From JAWXBT01 sp964523015 (GTDB taxonomy: Bacteria; Bdellovibrionota_C; UBA2361; J135): 64,000 nt of DNA. Position 1 is the first letter of the stretch. The number at the start of each line of letters is the position of its first letter. The notes beneath the pieces are model-generated. The model did not search any database and had not been told where the DNA came from. It saw only the letters and a program-made list of their open reading frames with translations. The stretch lies in NCBI GenBank assembly GCA_964523015.1, contig CAZFXN010000003.1, forward strand, positions 28,027 to 92,026, given 5' to 3'. A program made the translations under genes and the position numbers. This document shows positions 35,521 through 45,381 of this stretch, one piece after another.

Positions 35521-36111
35521 ATGAATTTACCACTGATGAAAACTGAACCTGTCGATTTAGAATCACCTCAATCAAGATTTAATCTCTCTGCTCCTGGATC
35601 ACATGCCGATCACATGCTGCGCCAAACTAGGACTCAACTAATGCAACTTAGTCAGATGGCTGATGCTAAAGCTGGGATGTTAATTACAATCTCTTCAATA
35701 GTTACCTCCTTGACTGTCCCCCTTCTACTTAGGCCAGAATTTCATATCGCTGCAGCAATCTTAATCACAACTTCTGTACTAACTATCTTACTTGCAGCCT
35801 ATGCTACTATGCCGAAAATATTTGCGGAGAAAAACAAGCGTCCGAACCTAAGCTCTCCCAACTTTAATATTCTATTCTTTACTGACTTTGTAAAACTTGA
35901 TTACAACGACTTTCATACTGAGATAGAGCGGATTGTGGCAGATCCAGGACTGGCCTACTCCACACAAACTAAGGAAGTGTACTTAATGGGCCAATATTTA
36001 GCCAACCGAAAATTTAAATTCCTAACCCTTAGCTATGTTTCTTTTATTAGTGGACTTATACTAAGTGTTGGATTTGCCTTTTATACTACCTCGCTTAGTA
36101 ATCTTTTTTAA
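35521..36111 (+). CDS. Pycsar-effector-type transmembrane protein (DUF5706-like)
   Basis: A ~40-residue hydrophilic N terminus leads into TQLMQLSQMADAKAGMLITI, which matches the start of the PycTM/DUF5706 domain. Two close membrane helices follow (~55-75, ~80-98), then a soluble loop with FFTDFVKLDYNDF and TKEVYLMGQYLANRKFKFL. A final helix pair ends at ~190. In Pycsar immunity such proteins disrupt the membrane after binding cCMP or cUMP. No pyrimidine cyclase gene is visible in this window, so it may be a solo relative with another ligand. It follows the CheY-like gene. Confidence 0.65.
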   Translation: MNLPLMKTEPVDLESPQSRFNLSAPGSHADHMLRQTRTQLMQLSQMADAKAGMLITISSIVTSLTVPLLLRPEFHIAAAILITTSVLTILLAAYATMPKIFAEKNKRPNLSSPNFNILFFTDFVKLDYNDFHTEIERIVADPGLAYSTQTKEVYLMGQYLANRKFKFLTLSYVSFISGLILSVGFAFYTTSLSNLF

Positions 36112-36136
36112 GCAATTCCTTACTAAACCAAGTTGA

Positions 36137-36688
36137 CTAGCGAACCTTCATTGCTAATACTTTTTGCCTTAAGGCTGATTTATATTTTTTAATTCGACTA
36201 AAAATCTTTTCCCCTTCTTTTCCTCCAGCAACTCCTAACATCTGAGCTGCTAATATCCCGGCATTCCATGCTCCACCAATCGCAACAGTAGCAACCGGCA
36301 CCCCTCGTGGCATCTGAACAATTGAGTAGAGTGCATCTTTTCCTTTCAGCTCTCCAACTGGGACCGGAACTCCAATAACAGGTAATTCAGTCAAAGAGGC
36401 AACCATTCCTGGCAGGTGAGCAGCTCCTCCAGCTCCGGCGATAATTATCCGAACTCCCCTACTGCGTGCTTCCTCTGCAAAACGAACCATCTCTTTAGGA
36501 GTACGATGAGCTGAGACAACCGAGATCTCAAAAGGAATTAAAAGCTCTTTAAGTGCACTCGCTGCATCCTTCATCACAGAAAGATCCGAAGAACTCCCCA
36601 TAATAATGGAAACCTGTGGCGACGCCTTTTTTTTATTGGTAGATTTCATAATTATTTTCTTTACTCTTTTCTTTTTAGCCTTAGCCAT
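36137..36688 (-). CDS. purE: N5-carboxyaminoimidazole ribonucleotide mutase PurE
   Basis: The core (IIMGSSSDLSVM, SAHRTPKEM, GAGGAAHLPGMVASLT, PVPVGELKGKDALYSIVQMPRGVPVATV) is unmistakable class-I PurE, which converts N5-CAIR to CAIR in purine synthesis. A Lys-rich extension of ~23 residues precedes the core, unusual for the family. I chose the ATG at 36688 because AGGAG lies 6 nt upstream; it could be shortened to an internal ATG at 36649. It follows purK by 40 nt, reversed from the common purE-purK order. Confidence 0.95.
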   Translation of the reverse strand: MAKAKKKRVKKIIMKSTNKKKASPQVSIIMGSSSDLSVMKDAASALKELLIPFEISVVSAHRTPKEMVRFAEEARSRGVRIIIAGAGGAAHLPGMVASLTELPVIGVPVPVGELKGKDALYSIVQMPRGVPVATVAIGGAWNAGILAAQMLGVAGGKEGEKIFSRIKKYKSALRQKVLAMKVR

Positions 36689-36728
36689 CAACGGCTCCTA
36701 ATTTTTATAATTATATTTATGTTAAAAC

Positions 36729-38006
36729 TTACACATCAGGGGCAAGCGAACCATACCAGCTCTTTTCAGACTTATAAACCTGTTCAAGTTTTTCTATAAG
36801 CTGATCATGATCATTGGCGATAACATTTACATGTCCCATCTTCCGACGAGGCATCATGACATCCTTACCATACCAGTGAATAAAGATATCAGGATCAACT
36901 ATTTGAGGTGGGGGAAAAGGCGGAATAAAAGGTTGGGTAAGGGGAGAAATAAAAGGGGCGATAAAATCAGTATTGGATAAATTTCTTTCGCATTTTGGAT
37001 CTGTGGGGCCTAGCAGATTATACATTCCAAAAAATGGTGTTGTTGAAACCTCACCTAGCGGCATACCGAGAGCGGCGTGTAAATGATTCTCAAACTGACT
37101 CGTCTTACAGCAGTCCTGACTATAATGCCCACTATTATGCACCCGCGGAGCAATCTCATTAACTAAAATCCTACCATCAACTGTCTCAAATAATTCAACG
37201 GCAAAGGTTCCAACAATTTTAAGCCCCTCCGCTAACTTTCTTACGTACTCTATCGCTTTTACTTCATGCTGTGGATCCACTCCTAGCTTACTCGCTGGCC
37301 CAGTGACTACTGAACAGATCCCATTTTTCTGTTCTGAAACAACAAGAGGGTAATTTGCAAACTCACCATTTTTCGAGACACACCCTAAAATAGCAAGCTC
37401 TCGCTTAAACGGAATTTTTTCCTCAGCATAAACTCTCCCTCCATGAGAGATCGTTTCACGGGCAAAAGAGAGGATTGCTGCCTGCTCTGTTTTCTTTGGC
37501 GATATCAGTAATCCTTTACCGTCATATCCTCGACTACCCCATTTAAAAACTACATCTTCACCAAATCTTTTTAAGGCATCTCCGACCCATTCATTAAGAT
37601 TCTTTTCATCTGAGCAGACCGTGAACTTTGCTGTCTCAATATTTAATTCCGATAACACCTCTTTCTGTTTAGCCTTATCGGAGAGAGTTTTCATCACATT
37701 CAGATTTGGACAGAATTCTACATTCAACCCAATTGCAGCTTTTTGATACTGATCGAACGGCGAGAACTCATTTTCAAAAAGAACTGTATCAACAGTTGAA
37801 AAAAATTTCTTAATAAGATCTAAATCGTCGGGGGATCCAATAACGCGATCGCCGCAAATTTTTGCAGCTGGATCGGTTTCTTTTTGACAGTATATTTTTG
37901 TAGGGAGTTGAAGTATTTGAGCTGCTTCAACCAACATAAGAGCGAGCTGTCCGCCACCCATTATACCGATACGTTTTTTGCTCAAAGAATCCGTCATAAT
38001 CGCCAT
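36729..38006 (-). CDS. purK: 5-(carboxyamino)imidazole ribonucleotide synthase PurK
   Basis: An ATP-grasp protein starting IGIMGGGQLALMLVEAA. VFKWGSRGYDGKGLL, AEEKIPFKREL and EIAPRVHNSGHYSQDCC are PurK landmarks. It makes N5-CAIR from AIR, bicarbonate and ATP. At 425 aa it is longer than the usual ~355-380, partly from a Pro-rich insert (FISPLTQPFIPPFPPPQ) in the C-terminal domain. The ATG at 38006 or the one three codons later could be used. Confidence 0.94.
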   Translation of the reverse strand: MAIMTDSLSKKRIGIMGGGQLALMLVEAAQILQLPTKIYCQKETDPAAKICGDRVIGSPDDLDLIKKFFSTVDTVLFENEFSPFDQYQKAAIGLNVEFCPNLNVMKTLSDKAKQKEVLSELNIETAKFTVCSDEKNLNEWVGDALKRFGEDVVFKWGSRGYDGKGLLISPKKTEQAAILSFARETISHGGRVYAEEKIPFKRELAILGCVSKNGEFANYPLVVSEQKNGICSVVTGPASKLGVDPQHEVKAIEYVRKLAEGLKIVGTFAVELFETVDGRILVNEIAPRVHNSGHYSQDCCKTSQFENHLHAALGMPLGEVSTTPFFGMYNLLGPTDPKCERNLSNTDFIAPFISPLTQPFIPPFPPPQIVDPDIFIHWYGKDVMMPRRKMGHVNVIANDHDQLIEKLEQVYKSEKSWYGSLAPDV

Positions 38007-38102
38007 ATTCTTTGAGAAGGTATATTATTATATGCAGCAGGGGCAAACCTATTCTATGAGATACTATTAGAATGTCCTGTAATAAGAACGAAGAGGATTC
38101 TC

Positions 38103-38420
38103 CTATCCTTCAACCACTAAAGCGGTTTTACCAATGATGACCTGGTCACCTTCTTTTAAGTGACACTGCTCGCCAGTCTCCAATCGATCCCCCCTATTAA
38201 CGAAGGTTCCGTTTAGACTACCAAGGTCCCAGATAATTACAGTCTCTCCACTCTTTTCAATCATGGCATGTTTTCGAGAAACTTTTGCTTCCAAATCTTC
38301 GTTGGTAAGGTCGAGAATATTGCAATCTTTAGTATCGCAGGCACGCCCAAGGAGATTCATTCCATCAACAATTTCAAATACCTTGCCGGGAGTACCCCCT
38401 TTAATCACTCGAAGCTTCAT
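38103..38420 (-). CDS. Stand-alone FHA-domain protein
   Basis: The 105 residues are one FHA domain: LLGRACDTKDCNI, the SRKHAMI phosphopeptide loop and DLGSLNGTFVNRG. It should bind phosphothreonine on a partner, perhaps one modified by the kinase at 1453. It sits 96 nt upstream of purK on the same strand; a functional link to purines is not implied. Confidence 0.9.
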   Translation of the reverse strand: MKLRVIKGGTPGKVFEIVDGMNLLGRACDTKDCNILDLTNEDLEAKVSRKHAMIEKSGETVIIWDLGSLNGTFVNRGDRLETGEQCHLKEGDQVIIGKTALVVEG

Positions 38421-39107
38421 TTGTTGTTCCCCTATAATGTTGTGGCTAGTGCACCTATCGATATTGTACTCTGGATATCGTCAAGATTCCCATTTTAGTA
38501 AAGTTATTACTTGTACATAACTACCTTAAATACTTAGATTAAGTGTCTGTTTATAATGTCTTTTTATAGATTTATGGCTCAATTTGAATCTACTGATTCA
38601 AAATCTTAATCTTTAATGGTATCATATGCAGTTGGGGCCAGGTTAGCACAGAGATAAGGACCTCTGAAGATTTGTTAACCAACCTCACTCAGAGATATCA
38701 ATCCTCTCTGAATTTAACTTATTTAAAGGATTGAAAAAATTTTCGCTCGTACCGAGATGTTGTGATCTTGGGACATTAAAACTTTTAACATTTATTTGGT
38801 TTGGTTCGGATTTATAAGTCAGATTACACAGTCACCATATAATGAGTAAGTCAATTTTAGAGAGCATAGATATATATAGCCTTATTGTTGGACGTAGTTA
38901 TTGTCCTGCCTGGGCGACTGTCGGCGATCATAACGCAAGACAAGTCGTACCATGCATTAATGCTTTTGCTCCTCTCTACTTAAACTCACCAGAGACACAG
39001 TGTAGAAATGCGGTATCTTGGAATACGCTGTGCTGGAATGTGTGCAGGCACAAAATGGAACTACTGACTCATACAAGTCTGATCCACACCTTCTTAAGGC
39101 GGATCAC
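38421..39107 (+). promoter_or_regulatory. Long leader of the RNase E/G gene with two hairpins
   Basis: This 687-bp stretch separates the FHA gene from the RNase gene. At 38641-38680 GGTTA and TAACC close a stem that contains CAGAG/CTCTG (38649-38653 with 38662-38666). A second hairpin, TCAGAGA/TCTCTGA, lies at 38689-38711. No T-run follows, so it is a structured leader rather than a terminator. RNase E mRNAs are known to autoregulate through a long structured leader, which would fit here. A 118-codon open frame in this stretch is not convincing. Confidence 0.5.
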
Positions 39108-40811
39108 ATGGAAAAATTTATGCTTATTAACGCAATCCATCACGAGGAATGTCGGATTGCGATCGTTGAAAATAAAAAACTCGTCGAGCTTGAGGTAGAA
39201 TCTACCTCCGGACAGAATACTAAAGGGAATATCTATAAAGCCAAGATCTCTCGGATAGAGCCGAGCTTGCAAGCTGCATTTTTAGATCTGGGAACTAAAC
39301 GAAATGGGTTTTTACAGATCAATGATATTCATCCAGCATATTTTAAAAACTACGATCCAACACTTCGGCGTGGACGTCCGCGCATTCAAGATGTTTTGGA
39401 GGCAGGCCAGGAATTAATTGTTCAAATTGTCAAAGAAGAGCGGGAGATAAAGGGCGCGACCCTGACAACATACCTTTCTCTTCCTGGTAGATATATTGTA
39501 CTTATGCCCGGCAGTGATAAGGGCGGAATCTCTAGAAAGATTATTGATGAGGAACAACGTGTGCGCCTCAGAAAACTATCTCAAGAACTTGAGATTCCTA
39601 AAGGTGTTGGAATTATTGTTAGAACAGCTGGTCTTGATAGATCACAGAGCGAATTAAGTCGAGATCTCAGCATCCAGCTAAAAGTTTGGGAAGATATTTT
39701 AATGGATGGGCAATCGGTAGGATGTCCGTCACTGCTTTATGAGGACAACCATCTGCCAACTCGGGTTATGCGCGATTATTTTACGCCAGATATTCGAGAA
39801 GTTCTAATTGACGATCCTAATACCTATGAGCAGGTAAAAAATTTCGTATCTAGGGTTATGCCAAGATATAGATCTCGTATCAGGCTGTATGCTGATCAAA
39901 CCCCGCTTTTTTCATCGTTTAATATTGACCGTCAGGTTGATACGACTCTAACTCCAATGGTGAAACTCCCCTCAGGCGGATCGATAGTAATTGAACCTCT
40001 TGAGGCTCTAGTTGCAATTGATGTTAACTCTGGCAAAGCAACACAAGGCGGAAGCATTGAAGATACTGCTTTTCAGACAAACTTGGAAGCAGCTGAAGAG
40101 GTAGCTCGTCAACTACGGTTAAGAGATCTTGGTGGCCTTGTAGTAGTAGATTTTATTGACATGCTAGATAAGCGTCACAAAAACTCATTAGAGAAAAAGA
40201 TGATGGACTCTGTTAAGGAGGATCGAGCCCGTGTGGAGATCGGCACTCTATCAAAGTTTGGACTTCTTGAAATGTCGAGACAACGGCTAAGAGCCCCGCT
40301 CAGTAGCCAAAGTCATCAAAACTGTCCAACCTGTGGTGGGGCTGGCCAAATCAAAGATTCTAACCTAGTCGCACTAGAGGCATTAAGAAAAATACAGGCG
40401 GCAGTTATTGTTGGTGGAGTTTCAGGAGTCAGAGCAAGACTTCATTCTTCAGCTGCTCTGATATTACTTAATAACAAACGAGCAGAGATCGCAAAATTAG
40501 AATCTGAAAAAGATGTAAGGATCCTAATCCTTGCTGATGGCCGACTCCGTCCGGATGAATACCAGTTTGAAATGGAAACTTTAAAAGGTGAGGTTCGCGC
40601 TGTAGAGCAGCAAGCTCCAGTTCGCGCCGCAATTGCTCCAATCGAAGTTGACGATGAGGACGAGGTTGATGATGATGCTCACCCATCTCACAGACATGGT
40701 GGCGCTGATGACGAGGAGGGGGACGACGTAGCCGCTACCGAGGATCCTAAAACTTTAGCAGTTGAAGATGACTCTGAAGAGACTCCGCCAAAGTCTGCTG
40801 TTAAGGCTTAA
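39108..40811 (+). CDS. rng: Ribonuclease E/G
   Basis: An S1 RNA-binding domain with an insertion (GNIYKAKISRIEPSLQAAF) leads into the catalytic domain. The DNase-I-like active site has Asp in VAIDVNSG and Asp in VVVDFIDM. The zinc-link motif CPTCGGAGQI and a small C-terminal domain follow. The last ~55 residues are very acidic (DDEDEVDDDAH and EEGDDV). There is no long RNase E-type scaffold, so RNase G-like function in rRNA maturation and mRNA decay is likely. I chose the ATG at 39108 (AGGCGG upstream, start of conserved sequence); the frame is open from 39018. Confidence 0.92.
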   Translation: MEKFMLINAIHHEECRIAIVENKKLVELEVESTSGQNTKGNIYKAKISRIEPSLQAAFLDLGTKRNGFLQINDIHPAYFKNYDPTLRRGRPRIQDVLEAGQELIVQIVKEEREIKGATLTTYLSLPGRYIVLMPGSDKGGISRKIIDEEQRVRLRKLSQELEIPKGVGIIVRTAGLDRSQSELSRDLSIQLKVWEDILMDGQSVGCPSLLYEDNHLPTRVMRDYFTPDIREVLIDDPNTYEQVKNFVSRVMPRYRSRIRLYADQTPLFSSFNIDRQVDTTLTPMVKLPSGGSIVIEPLEALVAIDVNSGKATQGGSIEDTAFQTNLEAAEEVARQLRLRDLGGLVVVDFIDMLDKRHKNSLEKKMMDSVKEDRARVEIGTLSKFGLLEMSRQRLRAPLSSQSHQNCPTCGGAGQIKDSNLVALEALRKIQAAVIVGGVSGVRARLHSSAALILLNNKRAEIAKLESEKDVRILILADGRLRPDEYQFEMETLKGEVRAVEQQAPVRAAIAPIEVDDEDEVDDDAHPSHRHGGADDEEGDDVAATEDPKTLAVEDDSEETPPKSAVKA

Positions 40812-40817
40812 CTTAGA

Positions 40818-42272
40818 TTAAACTAAGAGTGCCTTTACTGGCTTTCCTAGTCCATCTTCAGTCACATAAAATGGACGTTTTTCAATTTCAAAGCTGAGAT
40901 CTGCTGGAATGCCGAGTGCCCGAAATATTGTGGCGTGCAAATCCTTCATTGAGACGGGATCTTCAATTGTTTTGCAAGGTGGCTCTTCCCCTGTTTTGCC
41001 ATAAACTAACCCTTTTTTTGCTCCGCCCCCAAACATCAGGACACAACCAGCTCCAGTATAATGCCTATGTAATCCAAAATGTTTAATCTGATGAATAATA
41101 AAAGATTTGTTTCCCGGATCTTGCTTTTCATCCTCTTTAATTCCAGCGCGACTAAACTCACTAGCAACAACTATCAAAGTTCGATCTAGAAGTCCTTTTT
41201 CTTCCAAATCCAAAATTAGTTGGGCAACTGGAGCATCAATCCATCTCTTCATCTCTTTAGTTCTTCTGTGTCCGTCAGCATGAGTATCCCAATTTCCAAA
41301 TGGAACATGCTCTGTCGTCACTTCAACAAATCGCACCCCTGCCTCTACTAACCTTCGAGCTAATAAACAACCTAAGCCGAACCGGCCAGTATTATATGTG
41401 TCATAAACTTCCTTGGGCTCCTCAGTTAGATCAAATGATTTTGCATAACGGGAATTGATTATGCGGTATCCGTTATCAAAGGATCGAAGTAAGGATTCTC
41501 TTTGATAATCACTCCCGTATTCACCTACCGGAGTTTTTTTAAGGAGATCGTTGTATAGTTTATAACGGTTCTGAAATTTTGAAATTGCCATCCCCTCTGG
41601 TGGACTCATCTTATCCATTGCTTGATCAGGATACGGGATTAAAAGTGGAGCATACTCTCCACCTAGAAACCCTGAGGTTAAAAATGCTTGAACCTCTGGA
41701 GCCCCATCAATATCTAGTCGTTGTCCAATATGAACAAAAGCAGGGACATCAGGATTCTTAGGTCCTAAAACTTTAGTTATCATAGATCCAAGATGAGGCA
41801 CCTCAATAGTTTGAGGTGGAACATATCCCGTGTGCCAATGAAATTGATGTCTTGAATGTAAGATATGCCCCAAATCTGGAGGGGAAAAAGAGCGAATAAT
41901 AGTTCCGCGATCTGCCACCTTAGCAAGATTCTCAAGACCAGCACTAAAGTTAACACCATCTAAGGAAGTTGGAATTGATGGAAAGGTAGAGATCAATCTA
42001 TACTGCCTAGTTCCTCGTTCATACGGAGTGTAAGTTTTAGGATCAAACGTTTCAGTGTGGGCTTGACCACCGGCCATCCATAAAAAGATCACTTGGTCGG
42101 CAGTTGGTGTTATCTTTTGTTTAGTGCTCTCCTTATCCCCATCTTTACCACTTTCTTCTTTTAAGCCCCAAGAAACAGCTGGGCAGCCCGCCCCCATAGT
42201 CGCTAAAGTAGCCTGACTGGCCGTCTTTAAAAAATCTCTGCGATTCCATTTTTTATTTAAGATATCAAACAC
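40818..42272 (-). CDS. DUF1501 protein with Tat signal
   Basis: A twin-arginine signal (NRRDFLKTASQATLATMG) starts the protein. The rest is the DUF1501 fold of the alkaline-phosphatase superfamily, with FLWMAGGQAHTETFDPK, WHTGYVPPQ, TTEHVPFGNWDTH, VASEFSRAGI and MFGGGAKKG. Such proteins are abundant in planctomycetes, encoded next to cytochrome/PSD1 genes, and are thought to act outside the cytoplasm on polysaccharides or sulfated compounds; function is unproven. It follows the 996-aa cytochrome gene by 23 nt, so they are one operon, and converges with the RNase gene with 6 nt between them. Confidence 0.9.
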   Translation of the reverse strand: MFDILNKKWNRRDFLKTASQATLATMGAGCPAVSWGLKEESGKDGDKESTKQKITPTADQVIFLWMAGGQAHTETFDPKTYTPYERGTRQYRLISTFPSIPTSLDGVNFSAGLENLAKVADRGTIIRSFSPPDLGHILHSRHQFHWHTGYVPPQTIEVPHLGSMITKVLGPKNPDVPAFVHIGQRLDIDGAPEVQAFLTSGFLGGEYAPLLIPYPDQAMDKMSPPEGMAISKFQNRYKLYNDLLKKTPVGEYGSDYQRESLLRSFDNGYRIINSRYAKSFDLTEEPKEVYDTYNTGRFGLGCLLARRLVEAGVRFVEVTTEHVPFGNWDTHADGHRRTKEMKRWIDAPVAQLILDLEEKGLLDRTLIVVASEFSRAGIKEDEKQDPGNKSFIIHQIKHFGLHRHYTGAGCVLMFGGGAKKGLVYGKTGEEPPCKTIEDPVSMKDLHATIFRALGIPADLSFEIEKRPFYVTEDGLGKPVKALLV

Positions 42273-42295
42273 ACTGTCCCATTAAACACTGACAC

Positions 42296-45286
42296 CTAAG
42301 TTATTAATTGAAATTCCGGTAATAAAACAAGACTCCACAGAAGATCCTCTACTGAAGATCCATTTTCATACGACCCATCGATCACCTTTACTGCTAAGCT
42401 AATCTCATCTTCGTTTGGAGATCTTCCTAAAAGGCTTACATACAATTTTTCAGCTATCAACTTTGGATCTGCTAAGCTTTCTAATCGTAGCGAATTAGCA
42501 CTCCTAGATAAAAGATCATCGAATTCCTCACCACTTAATAATTCAAGTCCTTGCATCGTTGAGGTAAATCGTGCTCGTCGGGTAGTAATTTGCTCCCTTC
42601 TTGGCCTCCCCATAGCCAAAGTCAATGGCGAAGCCTCAAGAAACACAGAACGCACAGGGAGATCCGACACTATCCAATATTGAACCCTAATTCCTTTTGC
42701 TCTTGGATCCTTAGGCACTAACCTTGCTTTTGCTTTAAGCTTTTTAAGCCCCATCCCTTCAACGTTATAACTAACAGCTGAAAAGGCACGGGTGTGTATT
42801 ATGTTATTATCAAAGGAAACTTCTGTGAGCCGATCCTCCATTTGACCTATCTCTTTATCATCATCAGCACCTTCTTCATCAATGTAGACATCCCTAACAA
42901 TGTTGCTCTGGTTTACTAAAGAGATCTCCTGACCTTTACCGTTTAATAAGATTGGGTTAATCCACTGGGCTTCATAGGATGGAACCCTGCCAGGTTTAAA
43001 TTTAAACTTCCTATTATGATCTTTTGAGTCACGCCTTGCTTGCAGCGATTGATCTAATACATCTAATGCACCAGAATCTTGCTTAGCTACTAGATCAAAC
43101 TGTGCTCTCTGGGCATCAAGTTTGTTAGCTTTTTTATAACTTCTAAGCACAACCATCCAAATTGAAGACGCTCCATCTATATTAGCTTCAATATCAACTG
43201 TGCCATCTTCAGAACTGACCGTTCCGCTCTGATACAAAATCCTAGGTTCCCTTGAGATACTGGGACTCGATTCTGAGAGATTAGAGCTCGCTAATGTAAC
43301 ACTCATTATACGTTCAATGTCTCCTGGTTTTGCTGGAGGTACTACCTCGGTTGCTAAAGATACTGAATCTAAAAGCTGCTCTACCGTAAGTCTCCTAACA
43401 GTGGGTCCCCGAAATACATACTCTTTTTCAAACGTCTCCTTAGCCGGCACGGAAGGCAACTGATATGTTTGGGACGTTAAAATAATCCTTAGTATTTTTT
43501 TAAGATCATATTTTTGACTTACTAGCTCTGAGGAAAGCCAATCAAGCATATCTTGATTCCAGGCAGGGTTATCTAATTCATCAATCGGCTCAACTAGTCC
43601 TACTCCAAACAATCTCTCCCAAATTCGATTAACGATCGTACGAGCAAATCGACCATTTTCATCACTTGTCACAAGTGCAGCCAACTCTCCTCGTCTTTTA
43701 ACCCGTCCTCTTGATTTAATTTCACCTAATTCAGGGTATAAAAATCTCGGCGCTACTGTTTCGCCTGTAGGGATATTGCATTCATTTGTTCCAAGTGCCT
43801 TGCCTCCAATTGCGTTTGCAAATCCGTAAGCGTCAGTCAAACTCCACTCATCAGTAAAGCTACTGTGACAGGATGCGCATTTTAAATTTACCCCCATAAA
43901 TACCTGAGCAATATTCTGTGCCGCTTGCATTGAGGGTTCTTCATTAGCGTTAACTACGCCACTTTTCCACCATTTAATCCCTCTAACAAAACCAACAGTT
44001 TCAGGTGTCGGATTTATCAGCAAAGAAACAAATTCATCATAAGGCATATTCTTAAGTAGCGCTTCAAAAAGCCACGGGGTGATCTCTTTTCGATTACCCA
44101 ATAAAAAGCCAGGCCCTGAATAATCATTTCTTAAAGCGTCATTCCAAAATGTCATCCAATGAGCTGCGTATCGATAATTATATCCTAAGATCTTATCAAC
44201 AAGCATCTCTCTCTTATTATGAGATGTATCATTTAGAAATTTAGTGAGATCCTCTGCAGATGGAATCACCCCTAGAACATCAAGATACACCCTTCTAACA
44301 AAAGTTCGATCATCCACAATACTTGGCGGTGAAATCTCCTGCTTTTTAAAGTAAGCTGCTGCTATCTTATCAATTGGATTTACTAGGTTAGATTCCGGTA
44401 ACTCTGGACGTCGCGGCTCCGTTCCAACCTTAGCAATCCGATGAGCAACCTGGTGAACATTACTACTCCATGGAGCCCCCTGATCGATCCACGCTCTTAA
44501 AATACCGATCTGATCATTTGTAAGCCTCTTGCCCTTAGAGGGCATAATTTTTTTAGGAATAATTCCAGAGACCAGCTCTATTAGATGACTCTCTTCACTT
44601 TTTCCAACCTCTATCGCTACCTTTAAAGACTTTCCACCCTTAATTAAATCGTCACGGGAATCGATACTGTAATCACCTTTACGCTTACCCTCACCATGAC
44701 ATTTATAACAACTTCCCTTTAAGATCGGATGAATATCCTCATCAAAAGTAACTTTTCTTAGAGCTGCTGGAGGGATTGTTTTTTGAGCTACTATATCTTG
44801 AGCACTACTATCTGCTCCGTTATGTGATCCGCCTAAAAAAACTTCATCATAGTAATCAGTACCGTGTACTAACAATCCGCCAAAATGTGCGACAAACCCG
44901 ATACCACCCGCACTAACAATAGCCAAAGCTCTATAGAGAAATGAGAATGCGCCTTTCTGCTTTAGCGCCTTTAATCCAAGGAATGATATTCCAAGCAGTA
45001 GCCCAGCGACAACGAGACCACCTAATCGATGTGTCTCTAGAATCTCTCCTAATTCTCCATTAAAGTCCTGAGTATCAGCATTGATCCAACCAAACACAGC
45101 AGCGACAACAGAGAAGAGTGCTCCTAGAGTATACGGGTAAACGCTTCGCTCAAGTGAGTAGTCTCTATTTCTTTTTAAAAAATAATAGAGCTCAAATATG
45201 GCAACATAGATTATAAGTCCAATAGGCAGATGAACCGCCACAGGATGGAGTTTACCTAAAAGTATGTATAGACTGGAAAGAGTCAT
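42296..45286 (-). CDS. DUF2231 + planctomycete-type cytochrome c (PSCyt1/PSCyt2) + PSD1 fusion
   Basis: Residues 1-155 are a four-helix DUF2231 module (LHPVAVHLPIGLIIYVAIFEL). A PSCyt1 domain follows with one c-heme site CYKCH (193-197) and a distal KKIMPSKGKRL segment. DUF1549/PSCyt2 (~300-500) carries a second CASCH (470-474), and DUF1553/PSD1 (~530-660) holds NRIWERLFGVGLVEP. A long region then precedes a final DUF1553-like part (~930-990). Two covalent hemes are predicted, outside the cytoplasm. With the DUF1501 partner this is the planctomycete-type pair, but with a membrane anchor fused on. It has 996 aa. Confidence 0.88.
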   Translation of the reverse strand: MTLSSLYILLGKLHPVAVHLPIGLIIYVAIFELYYFLKRNRDYSLERSVYPYTLGALFSVVAAVFGWINADTQDFNGELGEILETHRLGGLVVAGLLLGISFLGLKALKQKGAFSFLYRALAIVSAGGIGFVAHFGGLLVHGTDYYDEVFLGGSHNGADSSAQDIVAQKTIPPAALRKVTFDEDIHPILKGSCYKCHGEGKRKGDYSIDSRDDLIKGGKSLKVAIEVGKSEESHLIELVSGIIPKKIMPSKGKRLTNDQIGILRAWIDQGAPWSSNVHQVAHRIAKVGTEPRRPELPESNLVNPIDKIAAAYFKKQEISPPSIVDDRTFVRRVYLDVLGVIPSAEDLTKFLNDTSHNKREMLVDKILGYNYRYAAHWMTFWNDALRNDYSGPGFLLGNRKEITPWLFEALLKNMPYDEFVSLLINPTPETVGFVRGIKWWKSGVVNANEEPSMQAAQNIAQVFMGVNLKCASCHSSFTDEWSLTDAYGFANAIGGKALGTNECNIPTGETVAPRFLYPELGEIKSRGRVKRRGELAALVTSDENGRFARTIVNRIWERLFGVGLVEPIDELDNPAWNQDMLDWLSSELVSQKYDLKKILRIILTSQTYQLPSVPAKETFEKEYVFRGPTVRRLTVEQLLDSVSLATEVVPPAKPGDIERIMSVTLASSNLSESSPSISREPRILYQSGTVSSEDGTVDIEANIDGASSIWMVVLRSYKKANKLDAQRAQFDLVAKQDSGALDVLDQSLQARRDSKDHNRKFKFKPGRVPSYEAQWINPILLNGKGQEISLVNQSNIVRDVYIDEEGADDDKEIGQMEDRLTEVSFDNNIIHTRAFSAVSYNVEGMGLKKLKAKARLVPKDPRAKGIRVQYWIVSDLPVRSVFLEASPLTLAMGRPRREQITTRRARFTSTMQGLELLSGEEFDDLLSRSANSLRLESLADPKLIAEKLYVSLLGRSPNEDEISLAVKVIDGSYENGSSVEDLLWSLVLLPEFQLIT

Positions 45287-45381
45287 TTAACTAAAGGGGT
45301 TGGTCAGGCTTAAAGTAGGCTAAATATTACATGTGAACTGCTTGAGACACAACTCCCAGGACAAAGACTACTGCTAAAATC

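Noticed and set aside
38842..39198. 118-codon ORF in the RNase leader
   Set aside because: No ribosome site; it runs into the RNase gene in another frame and has a Cys/His-rich random composition.
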